Shown here: positions 34,859-48,664 of the stretch, piece after piece | How positions within the stretch are numbered: position 1 is the stretch's first letter | Layout: the number at the start of each line of letters is the position of its first letter | Source: JACMQX01 sp044225675 | Lineage (GTDB): Bacteria > Pseudomonadota > Gammaproteobacteria > Burkholderiales > Burkholderiaceae_C | Assembly (NCBI GenBank): GCA_044225675.1 | Contig: JBGAIH010000012.1 | Location: 62,001 to 126,000 of the forward strand | Length of the DNA stretch: 64,000 nucleotides | Direction: 5' to 3' | Translations under genes and position numbers: made by a program | Notes under the pieces: model-generated | Told to the model about the DNA's origin: nothing | Databases searched by the model: none | Seen by the model: only the letters and a program-made list of their open reading frames with translations

Positions 34859-35665
34859 ATGAAGAAGTTGTGGAGCGGGCTGGCCCTTCTGGCAGCCATG
34901 CAGTGCGGCTGGGCGCAGGGCCTGATCATGGGCGTGAGCGAGGGCACCTCGGGCGGCCTCGACCATGCGCAGGTGGTCACCAAATACCAGGGCCTGGCCG
35001 ATGTGATCGGGCGCAGCATCAAGCAGAAGGTCAATGTGGTCTTCGCGCGCGAATTCAGCGCGCTCGAGGAAGGCATGAAGACTGGCCGCTACGACTTCGT
35101 GATCGCGCGGCCCAGCGACTATCCGGCGCGCGGCCTGCGCGACTATGGCTACAAGTACGTGGCCAGCGCCAAGCCCGACGGGCAGTGCTTCCTCATCGTT
35201 CCCAAGGACTCGCCGGTCAAGACGCTGGCCGACGTCAAGGGCAAGCGCATCGCGCTGCCGGAGCCCGCCGCCTACATGACCAAGTTCTGCCGCGCCGAGC
35301 TGCGCACGCAGGGCATCGACACCTCCGGCCCCAACGTGCAGTACGTGCGTGAGCAGGGCGCGGTGGCCTTCTACCTGGAAAACAAGTTCGCCGACGTCGG
35401 CGGGGTGGCCTCGTATTCGGGCGTGGCCAGGAAGTGGGAGAAGGACGGCAACCGCATCGTGCACAAGAGCGTGCCGCAGCCCTACTTTCCACTGATCGCC
35501 GGCAAGAAGATCAGCACCGCCCAGGTCGAGGCGATCCAGAAGTCGCTGGTGGCGATGGTGGGCAATCCGGCCGACGAGCAGGTGCTCAAGACGGTGGGCA
35601 TCAAGGAATTCGACATCTCCTCGGAAAAGCGCCTGAAGGACCTGCTGACCTGGCTCGGCGTCTGA
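34859..35665 (+). CDS. PhnD-like periplasmic substrate-binding protein
   Basis: 268 residues from ATG 34859 with GAGGAGA upstream. Signal peptide MKKLWSGLALLAAMQCGWAQ, then the two-lobe fold of phosphate/phosphonate-binding PhnD proteins (GLADVIGRSIKQKVNVVFAREF, YDFVIARPSDYPARG, DVKGKRIALPEPAAYMTK, VREQGAVAFYLENKFADVGG). No ABC permease or ATPase genes are attached, so it may serve as a sensor or use distant partners. The ligand is unknown. The 159 bases before it hold no other gene that I can see. Confidence 0.85.
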   Translation: MKKLWSGLALLAAMQCGWAQGLIMGVSEGTSGGLDHAQVVTKYQGLADVIGRSIKQKVNVVFAREFSALEEGMKTGRYDFVIARPSDYPARGLRDYGYKYVASAKPDGQCFLIVPKDSPVKTLADVKGKRIALPEPAAYMTKFCRAELRTQGIDTSGPNVQYVREQGAVAFYLENKFADVGGVASYSGVARKWEKDGNRIVHKSVPQPYFPLIAGKKISTAQVEAIQKSLVAMVGNPADEQVLKTVGIKEFDISSEKRLKDLLTWLGV

Positions 35666-35731
35666 CGCCCGCAGCGCGTTGCCGGAGGCCGCCCGGCGGC
35701 GTACGCGCCCTGGCCTCGCGATAATCGCCGG

Positions 35732-36991
35732 ATGCCCGCACCGCCTGCCACCGAAGCCCGCCACGACGGGCGCTTCGCCGTGCTGCTGTCGGTGGGCCAG
35801 CTGATCAGCTGGGGCAGCATCTTCTACATGTTCTCGCTGATCATGGAGCCGGTCGAGCGGGAGCTGGGGCTGAGCCGGTCGCAGTCCTCCCTGGGCTTCA
35901 GCATCGCGCTGCTGGCCGAAGGCCTGCTGGCCTATCCGGTGGGCCGCTGGATCGACCGCGGCCAGGAGCGCATGGTGATGACCGGCGCCTCGCTGCTGGT
36001 GGCGGTCTGCATGATGTTGCTGTCCCTGGCGCAGGGCCCGGCCGGCTTCTGGCTGGCCTGGCTGGGCCTGGGCTGCGCGATGGCAGGGACGCTCTACTCG
36101 CCCGCGTTCGCCATCGTGACGCGACGCTTCCCGCACGACTTCCGCCGCGCGATCATCACGCTGACCTTCCTCGGCGGCCTGGCCAGCACGGTGTTCATCC
36201 CGCTCATGGCCTGGTTGATCGCGCACCTGGGCTGGCGCCACGCGCTGTGGGTGCTGGCGGCCCTGCACCTGCTGGTCTGCGTGCCGCTGCATGCGACGCT
36301 GCTGCGCGACGCGCCGCCGCCGCGCGCGCCTGCGGCCAGCGGCCCCGCACCGAAGGCGCTCGGCCACTACCTGCGCAGCGCGCCCTTCCTGCTGATCGGC
36401 GTGTTCGTGGTGCTGATGATGGCCATCACCTCGGCCCTGCCCGCGCACATGATCAGCCTGCTGCGCGAAAACGGTGTGAGCGAGGCCTGGGTGATCCTGA
36501 TCCCGGCCAGCATCGGTGCGATCCAGGTGGTGGGCCGCGCGCTGCTGTACTTCTTTGAGCACCACTTCGACGTTCACACGGCCAACCGCGTGATCCCGTG
36601 CCTGATTCCGCTGGGCCTGGCGGCCCTGCTGGCCGGCGGCGGCCACGGCTGGGCGGCCATGCTGTTCGTGGCGCTGTACGGCATGGGCAACGGAATGATG
36701 ACGATCGTCAAGGGCACGGCCATCGCGATGTACGTGAACCGCGACCATGTCGCCTCGCTCAACGGCGCGCTCGGCCTGCCGCTGGCGATCGCACGCGCCG
36801 TCGCGCCTTTGCTGATGGGCGTGCTCTGGACGCCTGCGGGCGGCTACCGCACCGGGCTGTGGCTGATGCTCGCGGCGAGCGTGGCCGCCGTGGTGGCCTT
36901 GCTGCTCGCGCAGCGCCGCTCGCTGGTGACCTCATCCGACACGGCCCTCGCGATGCCGGCGGCAAACAGCAGCAGGGCGCAGGAAAAGTAG
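35732..36991 (+). CDS. MFS transporter
   Basis: 419 residues with 12 predicted helices. The loop after helix 2 reads GRWIDRGQERMVMTG, a variant of the MFS motif A. The two six-helix halves are joined by a Pro/Ala-rich loop (near 190-205). It probably moves a small organic solute with protons. The last residues (about SLVTSSDTALAMPAANSSRAQEK) lie antisense to the conserved end of the YihY gene. The 148-base convergent overlap is unusual and suggests the original stop was lost. Confidence 0.85.
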   Translation: MPAPPATEARHDGRFAVLLSVGQLISWGSIFYMFSLIMEPVERELGLSRSQSSLGFSIALLAEGLLAYPVGRWIDRGQERMVMTGASLLVAVCMMLLSLAQGPAGFWLAWLGLGCAMAGTLYSPAFAIVTRRFPHDFRRAIITLTFLGGLASTVFIPLMAWLIAHLGWRHALWVLAALHLLVCVPLHATLLRDAPPPRAPAASGPAPKALGHYLRSAPFLLIGVFVVLMMAITSALPAHMISLLRENGVSEAWVILIPASIGAIQVVGRALLYFFEHHFDVHTANRVIPCLIPLGLAALLAGGGHGWAAMLFVALYGMGNGMMTIVKGTAIAMYVNRDHVASLNGALGLPLAIARAVAPLLMGVLWTPAGGYRTGLWLMLAASVAAVVALLLAQRRSLVTSSDTALAMPAANSSRAQEK

Positions 36992-37800
36992 ATCCACATC
37001 AGCATGATGACGAGCGAGCCGGCTGCGCCGTAAGCCGAGACCGCTGCCACGGAAGTCAGGTAGGTCGCCAGCACATGCTTGGCGCCGGTGAAGAGCGCCG
37101 CCGAGATCGCGGCGCCGAGCGCCAGGTGCCGCAGGCTCGGCTTGGGGCCGGCGCTCATGCGCATGAGCGCGACGAACAGCGCGGTGCAGAAGCCGAACGA
37201 GATCACCTCGTTGAGCACGAAGAGGATCTGCTCGAGCGCCAGCCAGGAGCCGGCCCAGCCCGCCAGCAGGTCGAGCATGGTCGAGATCGCGAGCGACACC
37301 AGCAGCAGAAAGCCGAAGGCCAGGATGTAGGCGACGCCGCGCAGCCGCAGCGAGGCGCCATGCCACCACTTGAGGTGCGGCGGCTCGTCGGTGCCGCTGC
37401 GCCACAGACGCTCGAAGGCGGCCTGGAGTTCGGCGAACACGCCGGTGGCGCCGAAGAGCAGCAAAGCGAACGCGGCCACCGAAGCGGCAATGCCTTCGCG
37501 CGGCTCCTGCGCGCTCTGGAGCGCCTGGCGGATCACTTCGGCGCCGCGCGGCCCGATGACGTGGCCGATCTGCGTGATCAGGCTGGACTCGATGACGCTG
37601 CGGTCGATCCACCAGCCGAGCACCGCCACCAGCAGCACAAGCAGGGGCGCAAGACTCAGGATGCCGTAGAACGACATGGCAGCGCTCATGCGCAGGCCAT
37701 CGGCCTTGTCCCAGAGGTCAAAGGCCCGCATCAGGGGCTGGAAGGCGGGTGCGGCCGCTTGCGCGAGCCGCCGGTGCCACGGTTCGCGCGCGTCGGTCAT
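36844..37800 (-). CDS. YihY/virulence factor BrkB family membrane protein
   Basis: 318 residues with six hydrophobic helices. Typical YihY signatures are MSAAMSFYGILSLAPLLVLLVAV, FGATGVFAELQAAFERLW, GVAYILAFGFLLLVSLA and AYGAAGSLVIMLMWIYFSCALLLFAAG. The function of the family is not settled; it was once called RNase BN in error. The C-terminal tail (about RCASSKATTAATLAASISHSPVR) is antisense to the MFS 3' end. Confidence 0.88.
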   Translation of the reverse strand: MTDAREPWHRRLAQAAAPAFQPLMRAFDLWDKADGLRMSAAMSFYGILSLAPLLVLLVAVLGWWIDRSVIESSLITQIGHVIGPRGAEVIRQALQSAQEPREGIAASVAAFALLLFGATGVFAELQAAFERLWRSGTDEPPHLKWWHGASLRLRGVAYILAFGFLLLVSLAISTMLDLLAGWAGSWLALEQILFVLNEVISFGFCTALFVALMRMSAGPKPSLRHLALGAAISAALFTGAKHVLATYLTSVAAVSAYGAAGSLVIMLMWIYFSCALLLFAAGIARAVSDEVTSERRCASSKATTAATLAASISHSPVR

Positions 37801-37873
37801 GGGCCCAAGCTTAAGTGCCGGCCGGCACTGCGCCTTGTCAGCGGAAGGCGCGGTCAGGCGTCGGCGGCGGCCC

Positions 37874-38341
37874 CTATTGCTTGGTGAGCGTCTGGCCCTC
37901 GACCTTGACGACGTTGCCGGCGGCCCAGCCGGGCTGCGGCTCCTGCTCGAACTTGGCGATGCTGCCGTCCTTCATCTTGACCGTCGTGACCCAGACCTTC
38001 TTGCTCGTGACCTGCTTTTGCACCTCGTTGCCGATCACCGCGCCGCCCACCGCGCCGCCCACGGTGGCGATGGTCTTGCCCGTGCCGCCACCGACCTGGT
38101 TGCCCAGCAGCCCCCCGGCGACCGCACCACCGAGCATGCCGATGGCGCCGCCCTTGCCCTTGCGCTTTTCCTGCTTGACCTCCTGCACGGTGCCGCACTT
38201 GTCGCACAGCGCGACGGCAACGGCCGCCTTGGCCTGCTCGAGGACGGCGGCCGGGGTCTTGCTGGGAGTCTGGGCCTGAACGGTGAATGCCGTGGCGAAG
38301 GAGGCAGCGGCAAGGGCCGCGCCGAGGATGAGCCTGCTCAT
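37874..38341 (-). CDS. Glycine-zipper 2TM-domain envelope protein
   Basis: 155 residues from ATG 38341. An N-terminal signal (MSRLILGAALAAASFATAFTVQAQ) is followed by a CDKCG motif and a glycine zipper (GKGGAIGMLGGAVAGGLLGN, GTVGGAVGGAVIGNEV-like) as in SlyB/SmpA-type proteins. A short C-terminal beta domain (KVWVTTVKMKDGSIAKFEQE) follows. Such proteins sit in the outer membrane or periplasm and stabilise the envelope. The signal lacks a lipobox, so it is probably not a lipoprotein. The CxxC pair is a less usual addition. A palindrome AGTGCCGGCCGGCACT lies downstream at 37814. Confidence 0.82.
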   Translation of the reverse strand: MSRLILGAALAAASFATAFTVQAQTPSKTPAAVLEQAKAAVAVALCDKCGTVQEVKQEKRKGKGGAIGMLGGAVAGGLLGNQVGGGTGKTIATVGGAVGGAVIGNEVQKQVTSKKVWVTTVKMKDGSIAKFEQEPQPGWAAGNVVKVEGQTLTKQ

Positions 38342-38599
38342 GGGAATCTCCAGGGTGTAAGAATGATTGTTACAACGCATGCTGCCTGCAGCCCGCCGAC
38401 AGGTCAATGGACGGATGGCGGCAAATCCAAAAGTCTGATGCCAGCTGTGCAATTTGTCCGGCCGCCCTCGGGTGTTACCCGCTTGAAACGCGACGCGGCG
38501 CGGGGTCTACTTGCAAACCGACCTCCAGCCGACCCGGGGACGTGCTGCAACGCGCCATACCCGTCATCGATGTCCCTCACCGACTTCCGCGCCCTCACC

Positions 38600-39571
38600 A
38601 TGAAAAAGAAGCTCTTCCTCCAGCTCGCCGCCCTCGCCGCCGCCTGCGTCCTCCTGCCCGCCGCACAGGCCCAGTCCGCCTTTCCGGCCAAGCCGGTCCG
38701 GATCATCGTGCCGCAGACCCCGGGCGGCGCCTCCGATGCGCTGGCCCGCATCATCGGCCAGAAGCTCAGCGAGAAGTGGGGCCAGCCGGTCGTCATCGAG
38801 AACCGCGCGGGTGCCGGCGGCAACGTCGGCATGGAGGCCGTCCTGGCCGCGCCGCCCGACGGCTACACCCTGCTCATGACCTACGTGGGCACGCAGGCGA
38901 TCAACGGCACGCTGTACAAGAACCTCAACTTCGACCCGGGCAAGGACTTCGCGCCCGTGGCCACCCTGGCCACCGTGCCCTTCGTCATCGTGAGCAAGCC
39001 GGGGGCGTCTTTCAAGACCGCCTCGGAGCTGGCCGACGCCGCGCGCAAGGGCCGCATCACCTATGGCTCGGCCGGCAACGGATCGGTCAACCACCTGCTG
39101 GGCGAGATGTTCAGCGGCGCTGCTGGCGCGAAGATGGTCCACGTGCCCTACCGAGGCGCGGCGCCCGCGCTGCAGGACCTGATGGGCGGCCAGATCGACG
39201 TGGTCTTCACCAGCCTGCCTTCGGTGGCCGGCCAGATCAAGACGTCGGCCCTGCACCCGATTGCCGTGACCAGCGCCAGGCGCTCGCCCTCGTTCGCCAG
39301 CATCCCCACGGTGGCGGAAAGCGGCGTCAAGGGTTTTGACGTCAGCCCCTGGTTCGGACTGATGGGCCACCGCCAGATGCCGCGCGAGGTGATTGCCAAG
39401 ATCAACCAGGACGTCAACGAGGCGCTGCGCAACAAGGACGTGGCCGAGCGCTTTGCCGCCCAGGGCGCCGACCCGTTCGCCACCACGCCAGCAGAGTTCG
39501 GCGCCATCCTGGCCGCCGACATCGCCAAATGGAGCGAAGTGGTCCGCAGCTCGGGCGCGAAGGTCGACTGA
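38600..39571 (+). CDS. Bug-family tripartite tricarboxylate receptor
   Basis: 323 residues from ATG 38600, which begins a good signal peptide (MKKKLFLQLAALAAACVLLPAAQAQ). ATG 38570 would add ten residues. Bug signatures are AFPAKPVRIIVPQTPGGASD, GQPVVIENRAGAGGNVG, PPDGYTLLM and VHVPYRGAAPALQDLMGG. It binds a carboxylate-like solute in the periplasm. It is isolated, without membrane components, between the glycine-zipper gene and metH. The 258 bases before it contain no gene. Confidence 0.92.
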   Translation: MKKKLFLQLAALAAACVLLPAAQAQSAFPAKPVRIIVPQTPGGASDALARIIGQKLSEKWGQPVVIENRAGAGGNVGMEAVLAAPPDGYTLLMTYVGTQAINGTLYKNLNFDPGKDFAPVATLATVPFVIVSKPGASFKTASELADAARKGRITYGSAGNGSVNHLLGEMFSGAAGAKMVHVPYRGAAPALQDLMGGQIDVVFTSLPSVAGQIKTSALHPIAVTSARRSPSFASIPTVAESGVKGFDVSPWFGLMGHRQMPREVIAKINQDVNEALRNKDVAERFAAQGADPFATTPAEFGAILAADIAKWSEVVRSSGAKVD

Positions 39572-39635
39572 GGGCGGCGCAAGGCTGCGGCTCACGCACG
39601 ACCTCCTGCGCCGTGCTGTCGCTCCGCTGCGTACC

Positions 39636-42443
<2,808 letters not shown>

Positions 42444-42615
42444 GGCTCACCTGGGTTTCGGTCCGGCCGGTGCCGGACAACGGTTTCGGTGAGCGTCGTT
42501 GAGTCACCCAAGCCTGACGAAATCGCCCTGATGGCATTCCGCTGCAACGCTCCTTGAGTTACCATGATTTTACCGGCCTTCAGCCCACGGCCCTCATCCA
42601 GGCCCCACCCGACCC

Positions 42616-43218
42616 ATGTTTGACAAGATTTTCGGCCTGAAGAAGGGCCAGGACGCCCCCGAATCGGTGATGCCCGAGGAGCGCATGCGCGCCATCCAGG
42701 GCTCCACCAGCGCCGAGCTGGCCGCCGAGATGCTCACGGCGCCGACGGCGCTCATGCAGCTGACCCATGACGAAGCCCGTGCGGTGGTGAGCTACATGCA
42801 GCCGCGCAAGATCGCCGAAGGCACGACCTTCATCAAGGAAGGCGACACCCAGGAAACCGACTTCATGCTGCTGCTGCTCGACGGTGAAGTCACCATCGAG
42901 TCCATCGTCGTGAGCCGCACGGAGCCGATTACGGTGACGGTTCTCGGCCCGGGCAGCCTTATCGGCGAGATGGGCCTGCTCGACGGCGAGCCGCGCTCGG
43001 CCTCCTGCACCACCATCACCGACGTGCGCTGCGCGATCCTCACGCGGGCGGCGCTGCAGCAGCTGGTGGAAGACGACCCGCGTACCGCCGCCAAGCTGAT
43101 GATGGCCGTGTCGCTGCGCATCGCCGAGCGCATGCGCGAGAGCGCCGACAAGCTCAAGCTCTACGCCCAGCTCACGCAGGCGATGCAGCAGGAAATCGAA
43201 AAGCTCATGCCGATCTGA
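42616..43218 (+). CDS. Stand-alone cyclic-nucleotide-binding (CAP_ED) protein
   Basis: 200 residues with a single cNMP-binding domain (about 45-165) and no HTH or catalytic domain. The phosphate-binding cassette GSLIGEMGLLDGEPRSAS (113-130) keeps the Glu (E118) and Arg (R127) that contact cAMP. The ends are helical; the C-terminus (MRESADKLKLYAQLTQAMQQEIEKL) is amphipathic and could form a coiled coil or bind a partner. It is likely a cAMP-responsive adaptor. It sits between the two metH genes on the opposite strand, and a possible cAMP source is the cyclase at 5.1 kb. The cellular target is unknown. Confidence 0.85.
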   Translation: MFDKIFGLKKGQDAPESVMPEERMRAIQGSTSAELAAEMLTAPTALMQLTHDEARAVVSYMQPRKIAEGTTFIKEGDTQETDFMLLLLDGEVTIESIVVSRTEPITVTVLGPGSLIGEMGLLDGEPRSASCTTITDVRCAILTRAALQQLVEDDPRTAAKLMMAVSLRIAERMRESADKLKLYAQLTQAMQQEIEKLMPI

Positions 43219-43329
43219 GCCGGCCGTGGGGCACGGCAGCCGGCGCCTCCTGTTGGCGCCGTATGTGCCATGGCCTGCGCCCTTGTCTGTTCCTTGATGG
43301 CGCGGCTGACGATGCCGCCGCGCCCGGAC

Positions 43330-44376
43330 TCAGGCCGCTTCCTTGTAGAAGAAGTCCCGCCGCGTCGACCGCGCGGCCTGGGGCTCGACCGCCTCGCGGA
43401 TGGCCGCGATATGGTCGGGCGTGGTGCCGCAGCAGCCGCCCACGATGTTCACCAGCCCCTCGGCGGCGAATTCGCGCAGCAGGCGCGAGGTGTCGGCCGG
43501 CGTCTCGTCGAAGCCGGTGTCGCTCATGGGGTTGGGCAGGCCCGCATTGGGGTAGCAGCTGATGTAGGTGTCGCCGGCCACGCGGGCCAGCTCCTGGATG
43601 TAGGGCCGCATCAGCGCGGCGCCCAGCGCGCAGTTCAGGCCCACGGCCAGCGGCCGCGCGTGGCGAACGCTGTGCCAGAAGGCCGTCACCGTCTGGCCGC
43701 TCAGGATGCGGCCGGACGCGTCGGTCACCGTGCCGCTGATGATGAGGGGCAGGCGCTCGCCCGAATCCGCAAAGAACTCGTCGATGGCAAACAGCGCGGC
43801 CTTGGCGTTGAGGGTGTCGAAGATCGTCTCGACCAGCAGGACGTCGGCGCCGCCTTCGACCAGCCCGGCCACCTGCTCGTAGTACGAGGCACGCAGGGTC
43901 TCGAAGTCGACGTTGCGCGCGCCGGGATCGTTCACGTCGGGGCTGATGCTGGCCGTCTTGGGCGTGGGCCCGAGCGCGCCGGCCACCAGGCGCGGCCGGT
44001 CCGGCGTGCTGAACTTGTCGCAGGCCGCGCGGGCCAGGCGCGCCGAAGCCACGTTCATCTCGCGCGCCAGGTGCGCCAGGTCGTAGTCGTCCTGGGCCAC
44101 CGAATTGGCGCCGAAGGTGTTGGTCTCGATCAGGTCGGCGCCGGCCGCGAGGTAGCCCTCATGGATGTCGCGGATCACGTCCGGGCGGGTCAGGCTGAGC
44201 AGCTCGCCGTTGTTCTTGACGTCCTTGGGGTGGTCGCGGAAGCGCTCGCCACGGAAGTCCGCCTCCGTCAGCCTGAAGCGCTGGATCATCGTGCCCATCG
44301 CCCCGTCGAGGATGGCGATGCGATCGGCCAGAATCGCGGCAAGGGCCTGGCCTCGGGTGTAGGAGATGGGCTTCAT
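43330..44376 (-). CDS. metH: Methionine synthase homocysteine-methyltransferase module
   Basis: 348 residues from ATG 44376; an in-frame ATG at 44385 would add three residues. It begins MKPISYTRGQALAAILADRIAILDGAMGTMIQR. Zinc ligands are the Cys in GLNCALG and the CC pair in GGCCGTTPDH, the hallmark of the Hcy-binding domain. It stops just before where the pterin domain would start in a full-length MetH, so it acts in trans with the 39636 gene product. It is divergent from a rhodanese gene by 46 bases. Confidence 0.95.
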   Translation of the reverse strand: MKPISYTRGQALAAILADRIAILDGAMGTMIQRFRLTEADFRGERFRDHPKDVKNNGELLSLTRPDVIRDIHEGYLAAGADLIETNTFGANSVAQDDYDLAHLAREMNVASARLARAACDKFSTPDRPRLVAGALGPTPKTASISPDVNDPGARNVDFETLRASYYEQVAGLVEGGADVLLVETIFDTLNAKAALFAIDEFFADSGERLPLIISGTVTDASGRILSGQTVTAFWHSVRHARPLAVGLNCALGAALMRPYIQELARVAGDTYISCYPNAGLPNPMSDTGFDETPADTSRLLREFAAEGLVNIVGGCCGTTPDHIAAIREAVEPQAARSTRRDFFYKEAA

Positions 44377-44422
44377 GGACCGCATTGTAGGAAAGCGCGC
44401 ATTTCCCGGGACAATAGGGGCC

Positions 44423-44815
44423 ATGAAGAACCTGCTCCCCAAAGAGGCCTGGGACCTGCTCCAGAAGCAGCCGGACGCGCTGTTCGTGGACGTGCGCATG
44501 GAGATCGAGTCGCTGTACGTGGGCCGCCCGCCCGGGGTGGAGAACATTCCCTGGTACGAGTACCCCGACCTCACGCCCGACCCCGCCCGCTTTGCCGCCG
44601 CCGTCGAACGCGAGGCGGGTGACAAGAACCGCACGGTGCTGCTGATCTGCCGCAGCGGCAAGCGGACGGTGGACGCCGCCCGCGTGCTCGAGGCGGCCGG
44701 CTTCACCGACGTGGTGAACGTCCTGCACGGCTTCGAGGGCGAACTCGACGAGCGCTTCCATCGCTCGACGGTCAATGGCTGGCGCCACGACGGCCTGCCC
44801 TGGGAGCAGATGTAG
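44423..44815 (+). CDS. Rhodanese-like sulfurtransferase
   Basis: 130 residues from ATG 44423. A single rhodanese domain: LFVDVRMEIESLYVGRPPGVENIPW, catalytic Cys76 in LLICRSGKRT, and AAGFTDVVNVLHGFEGELDE. It probably transfers sulfane sulfur via a persulfide on the Cys; the acceptor is unknown. It is divergent from the methionine synthase module with almost no spacer and precedes recQ in the same direction by 65 bases. Confidence 0.9.
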   Translation: MKNLLPKEAWDLLQKQPDALFVDVRMEIESLYVGRPPGVENIPWYEYPDLTPDPARFAAAVEREAGDKNRTVLLICRSGKRTVDAARVLEAAGFTDVVNVLHGFEGELDERFHRSTVNGWRHDGLPWEQM

Positions 44816-44880
44816 CCGGCCTTGCCAGCCGGCGTTGAACGCACGCCGGGCACGCCCGTCGCGCAGCCCCCATCCCTCCC

Positions 44881-46794
<1,914 letters not shown>

Positions 46795-46846
46795 GCGCTG
46801 GGACGTGGCACCCGGCGCGGGAGCGCTCAGAGGCCCTCAGAGCCGC

Positions 46847-47812
46847 TTAAAGGCCCTGGTTCGAGAACGCCCTCTCGGCCGCCCGCGCCACCGCCCGGCG
46901 CAGCCACTGGTGGCCGCTCTGGTGCTGCAGGCGGCGATGCCACAGCGAATCCACGTGGACGACCGGCACTTCGAACGGCAGCTCCCGCAGGACCAGCTCG
47001 TCGGCAATGCCGGTCACGCGCACGAAGTGCCGGGGCAGCACCGTGAGCAGATTGGAGTTGGCGACCACGCGCCCCGCAGTGAAGAACTGGTTGACGGTGA
47101 GCACCACCCGGCGCTGCCGCCCCAGCGACACCAGCGCCTCGTCGATGAATCCGAAAGGCCGTCCCGAGAAGCTCACGAGCAGATGCCGCGCTGAGCAGAA
47201 CCGGTTCAATGAGAACGGGCCGCTGGCCATTGGATGGTCGCGCCGCATCACGCAGACGTACTGGCCGTCGTACATGCGTTCGTGGTCGAAGGGCACGGCC
47301 TCGCCCGACTGGGTGCGGGCCGTCAGGTCGGCCAGCACGGCCGGAAAGTAGCCGATGGCGAGGTCGGCCGCGCCTTCGTCGAGCAGGCGCCGCGGATCGC
47401 GGGTGGTCAGCGGCACGACCCGGATCGAGACGCCCGGCGCCTCGCGCTCGATGATGTCCACCACGCCGGGAATGATTTCCGCGGCCGTCGCGTCGGCCAT
47501 CGTCAGTACGAAGGTGGTGTTGGCCTGGGCGGGATCGAAGGCGCTCGGCGCCAGCGACTCCTGCAGCTGCCGCAGCGCGTCGCGCACGCTCGGCCACAGC
47601 GCGAGCGCGCGTGGCGTGGGCTCGACGCCCTGGCCGCTGCGGCGCATCAGCTCGTCGCCCAGGGTCTCCCGCAGGCGCCGCATGGCATTGCTCACGGCGG
47701 GCTGCGTCATGGCGAGGTTGCGCGCCGCACGCGTCAGACTGCGCTCGGCCATCACTTCGTCAAAGATGCGCAGCAGGTTCAGGTCGAAGGTGCGGAAATT
47801 GGGCGTGGTCAT
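46847..47812 (-). CDS. LysR-family regulator (NahR/LinR-like)
   Basis: 322 residues from ATG 47812, which places FRTFDLNLLRIFDEVM at the N-terminus as usual. A GTG/ATG pair at 47869/47866 would add up to 19 residues. The HTH is SLTRAARNLAMTQPAVSNAMRRLRE. The effector domain includes TMADATAAEIIPGVV and DLAIGYFPAVLADL. The FDLNLLRVFDxVMxERSLTRAA start is the NahR subgroup style. It is divergent from a small membrane-protein gene with a dyad between them. Confidence 0.88.
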   Translation of the reverse strand: MTTPNFRTFDLNLLRIFDEVMAERSLTRAARNLAMTQPAVSNAMRRLRETLGDELMRRSGQGVEPTPRALALWPSVRDALRQLQESLAPSAFDPAQANTTFVLTMADATAAEIIPGVVDIIEREAPGVSIRVVPLTTRDPRRLLDEGAADLAIGYFPAVLADLTARTQSGEAVPFDHERMYDGQYVCVMRRDHPMASGPFSLNRFCSARHLLVSFSGRPFGFIDEALVSLGRQRRVVLTVNQFFTAGRVVANSNLLTVLPRHFVRVTGIADELVLRELPFEVPVVHVDSLWHRRLQHQSGHQWLRRAVARAAERAFSNQGL

Positions 47813-47859
47813 TGCTTGGAGCCGCAGGGGGCGGGGGCGGACCCCGGAATCGGGGACAT

Positions 47860-47880
47860 CATTCATCACCGTAGTGAATG
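47860..47880. promoter_or_regulatory. Inverted repeat at LysR / membrane-protein divergent promoter
   Basis: CATTCA (47860-47865) and TGAATG (47875-47880) are separated by nine bases. They lie beside an A+T-rich stretch (47881-47930) that is a likely promoter region. This is the location expected for LysR autoregulation. If translation starts at 47866-47869, part of the repeat would be inside the gene. Confidence 0.4.
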
Positions 47881-47968
47881 ATATCTATCACAAATATAAA
47901 GTTGAATCGCATTAGTGAAAACCCTATTATTCGTTCACGCGTCAGGCTGATTCGCCAGGAATGACGCG

Positions 47969-48502
47969 ATGAAGGACATCACCATGACCAGCTTTGTTCA
48001 ACCGCACTTCCGGACCACCCATCCCGGCGTGGAGCGTTTCGAGACCGCCATGGGCGCGGCAAAGCAGATCCGCCAGGGCTTCGACAGCACCCGTGGCCTG
48101 GCCGCCATGCTGCTGGCCGCCATCGTGGCCGCCATGCTCGTGGTGGCGGATCAGGTGGTCGACTCCTGGGCCGACGGCAATCTGCTGTTCGCCTGGATCA
48201 TGCTGTGGGTCGTCGCCTTCGCCGCGCTTGCACTGTTCGCCGGCACGGCCCGCAGCCTGGCTGGCCGTGTCGTGGCCTCGCTCGACGCCTGGTCACAGCG
48301 CGTCGCCCAGGCCCGGGCCGACGAGCGCCTCTGGGCCATCGCCCAGACCGACCCGCGCGTGATGGCGGACCTGCGCTCGGCGCTGACGCGCAATGAAGTG
48401 GACGCACCGGCCGCGCCGGCCCGTGCCATCCAGGCCGATGCCAGTGAAATGCCCTTCGTGGCCATCGCCCCGGCCGCGCGCAAGTACCACCCTTACTACT
48501 GA
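47969..48502 (+). CDS. Two-helix membrane protein of unknown function
   Basis: 177 residues from ATG 47969 (AGGAATG upstream). Two hydrophobic helices at about 44-62 and 72-93 are separated by a short loop (DQVVDSWADGN). A helical, charged cytoplasmic-looking domain follows (SLDAWSQRVAQARADERLWAIAQTDPRVMADLRSAL), and the protein ends KYHPYY. I do not recognise a family. It is divergent from the LysR gene, which may control it, and is followed by a strong terminator. Confidence 0.75.
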   Translation: MKDITMTSFVQPHFRTTHPGVERFETAMGAAKQIRQGFDSTRGLAAMLLAAIVAAMLVVADQVVDSWADGNLLFAWIMLWVVAFAALALFAGTARSLAGRVVASLDAWSQRVAQARADERLWAIAQTDPRVMADLRSALTRNEVDAPAAPARAIQADASEMPFVAIAPAARKYHPYY

Positions 48503-48565
48503 GTGGCAGAGGGCGCTTATGCGTCCCCTGTCCAGCTCATCCGGCTCCGCGCCGGCCTGCCAAAG

Positions 48566-48594
48566 CAAAAGGCCACCGCATGCGGTGGCTTTTT
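48566..48594 (+). terminator. Terminator after the two-helix membrane protein gene
   Basis: GCCACCGCATGCGGTGGC (48572-48589) is a perfect palindrome flanked by an A-run and followed by T5 (48590-48594). A close copy of the whole element occurs at 49613, and the two bracket the next two genes. Confidence 0.88.
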
Positions 48595-48664
48595 AGCTTC
48601 GGCGCAGATGGCTAGACTGGGTACATGTTCTTGTGCACGGTCTCGAAATGTTGGAGTCTTTCCA

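Noticed and set aside
32918..36748. 1276-residue minus-strand frame upstream of the dioxygenase
   Set aside because: Only the C-terminal 281 residues (from ATG 33763) are a TauD-type protein. The rest is antisense to the IclR, PhnD-like and MFS genes.
37814..37829. AGTGCCGGCCGGCACT as a terminator for yihY or the glycine-zipper gene
   Set aside because: A 16-base palindrome with no loop and no T-run; at most a protein-binding dyad.
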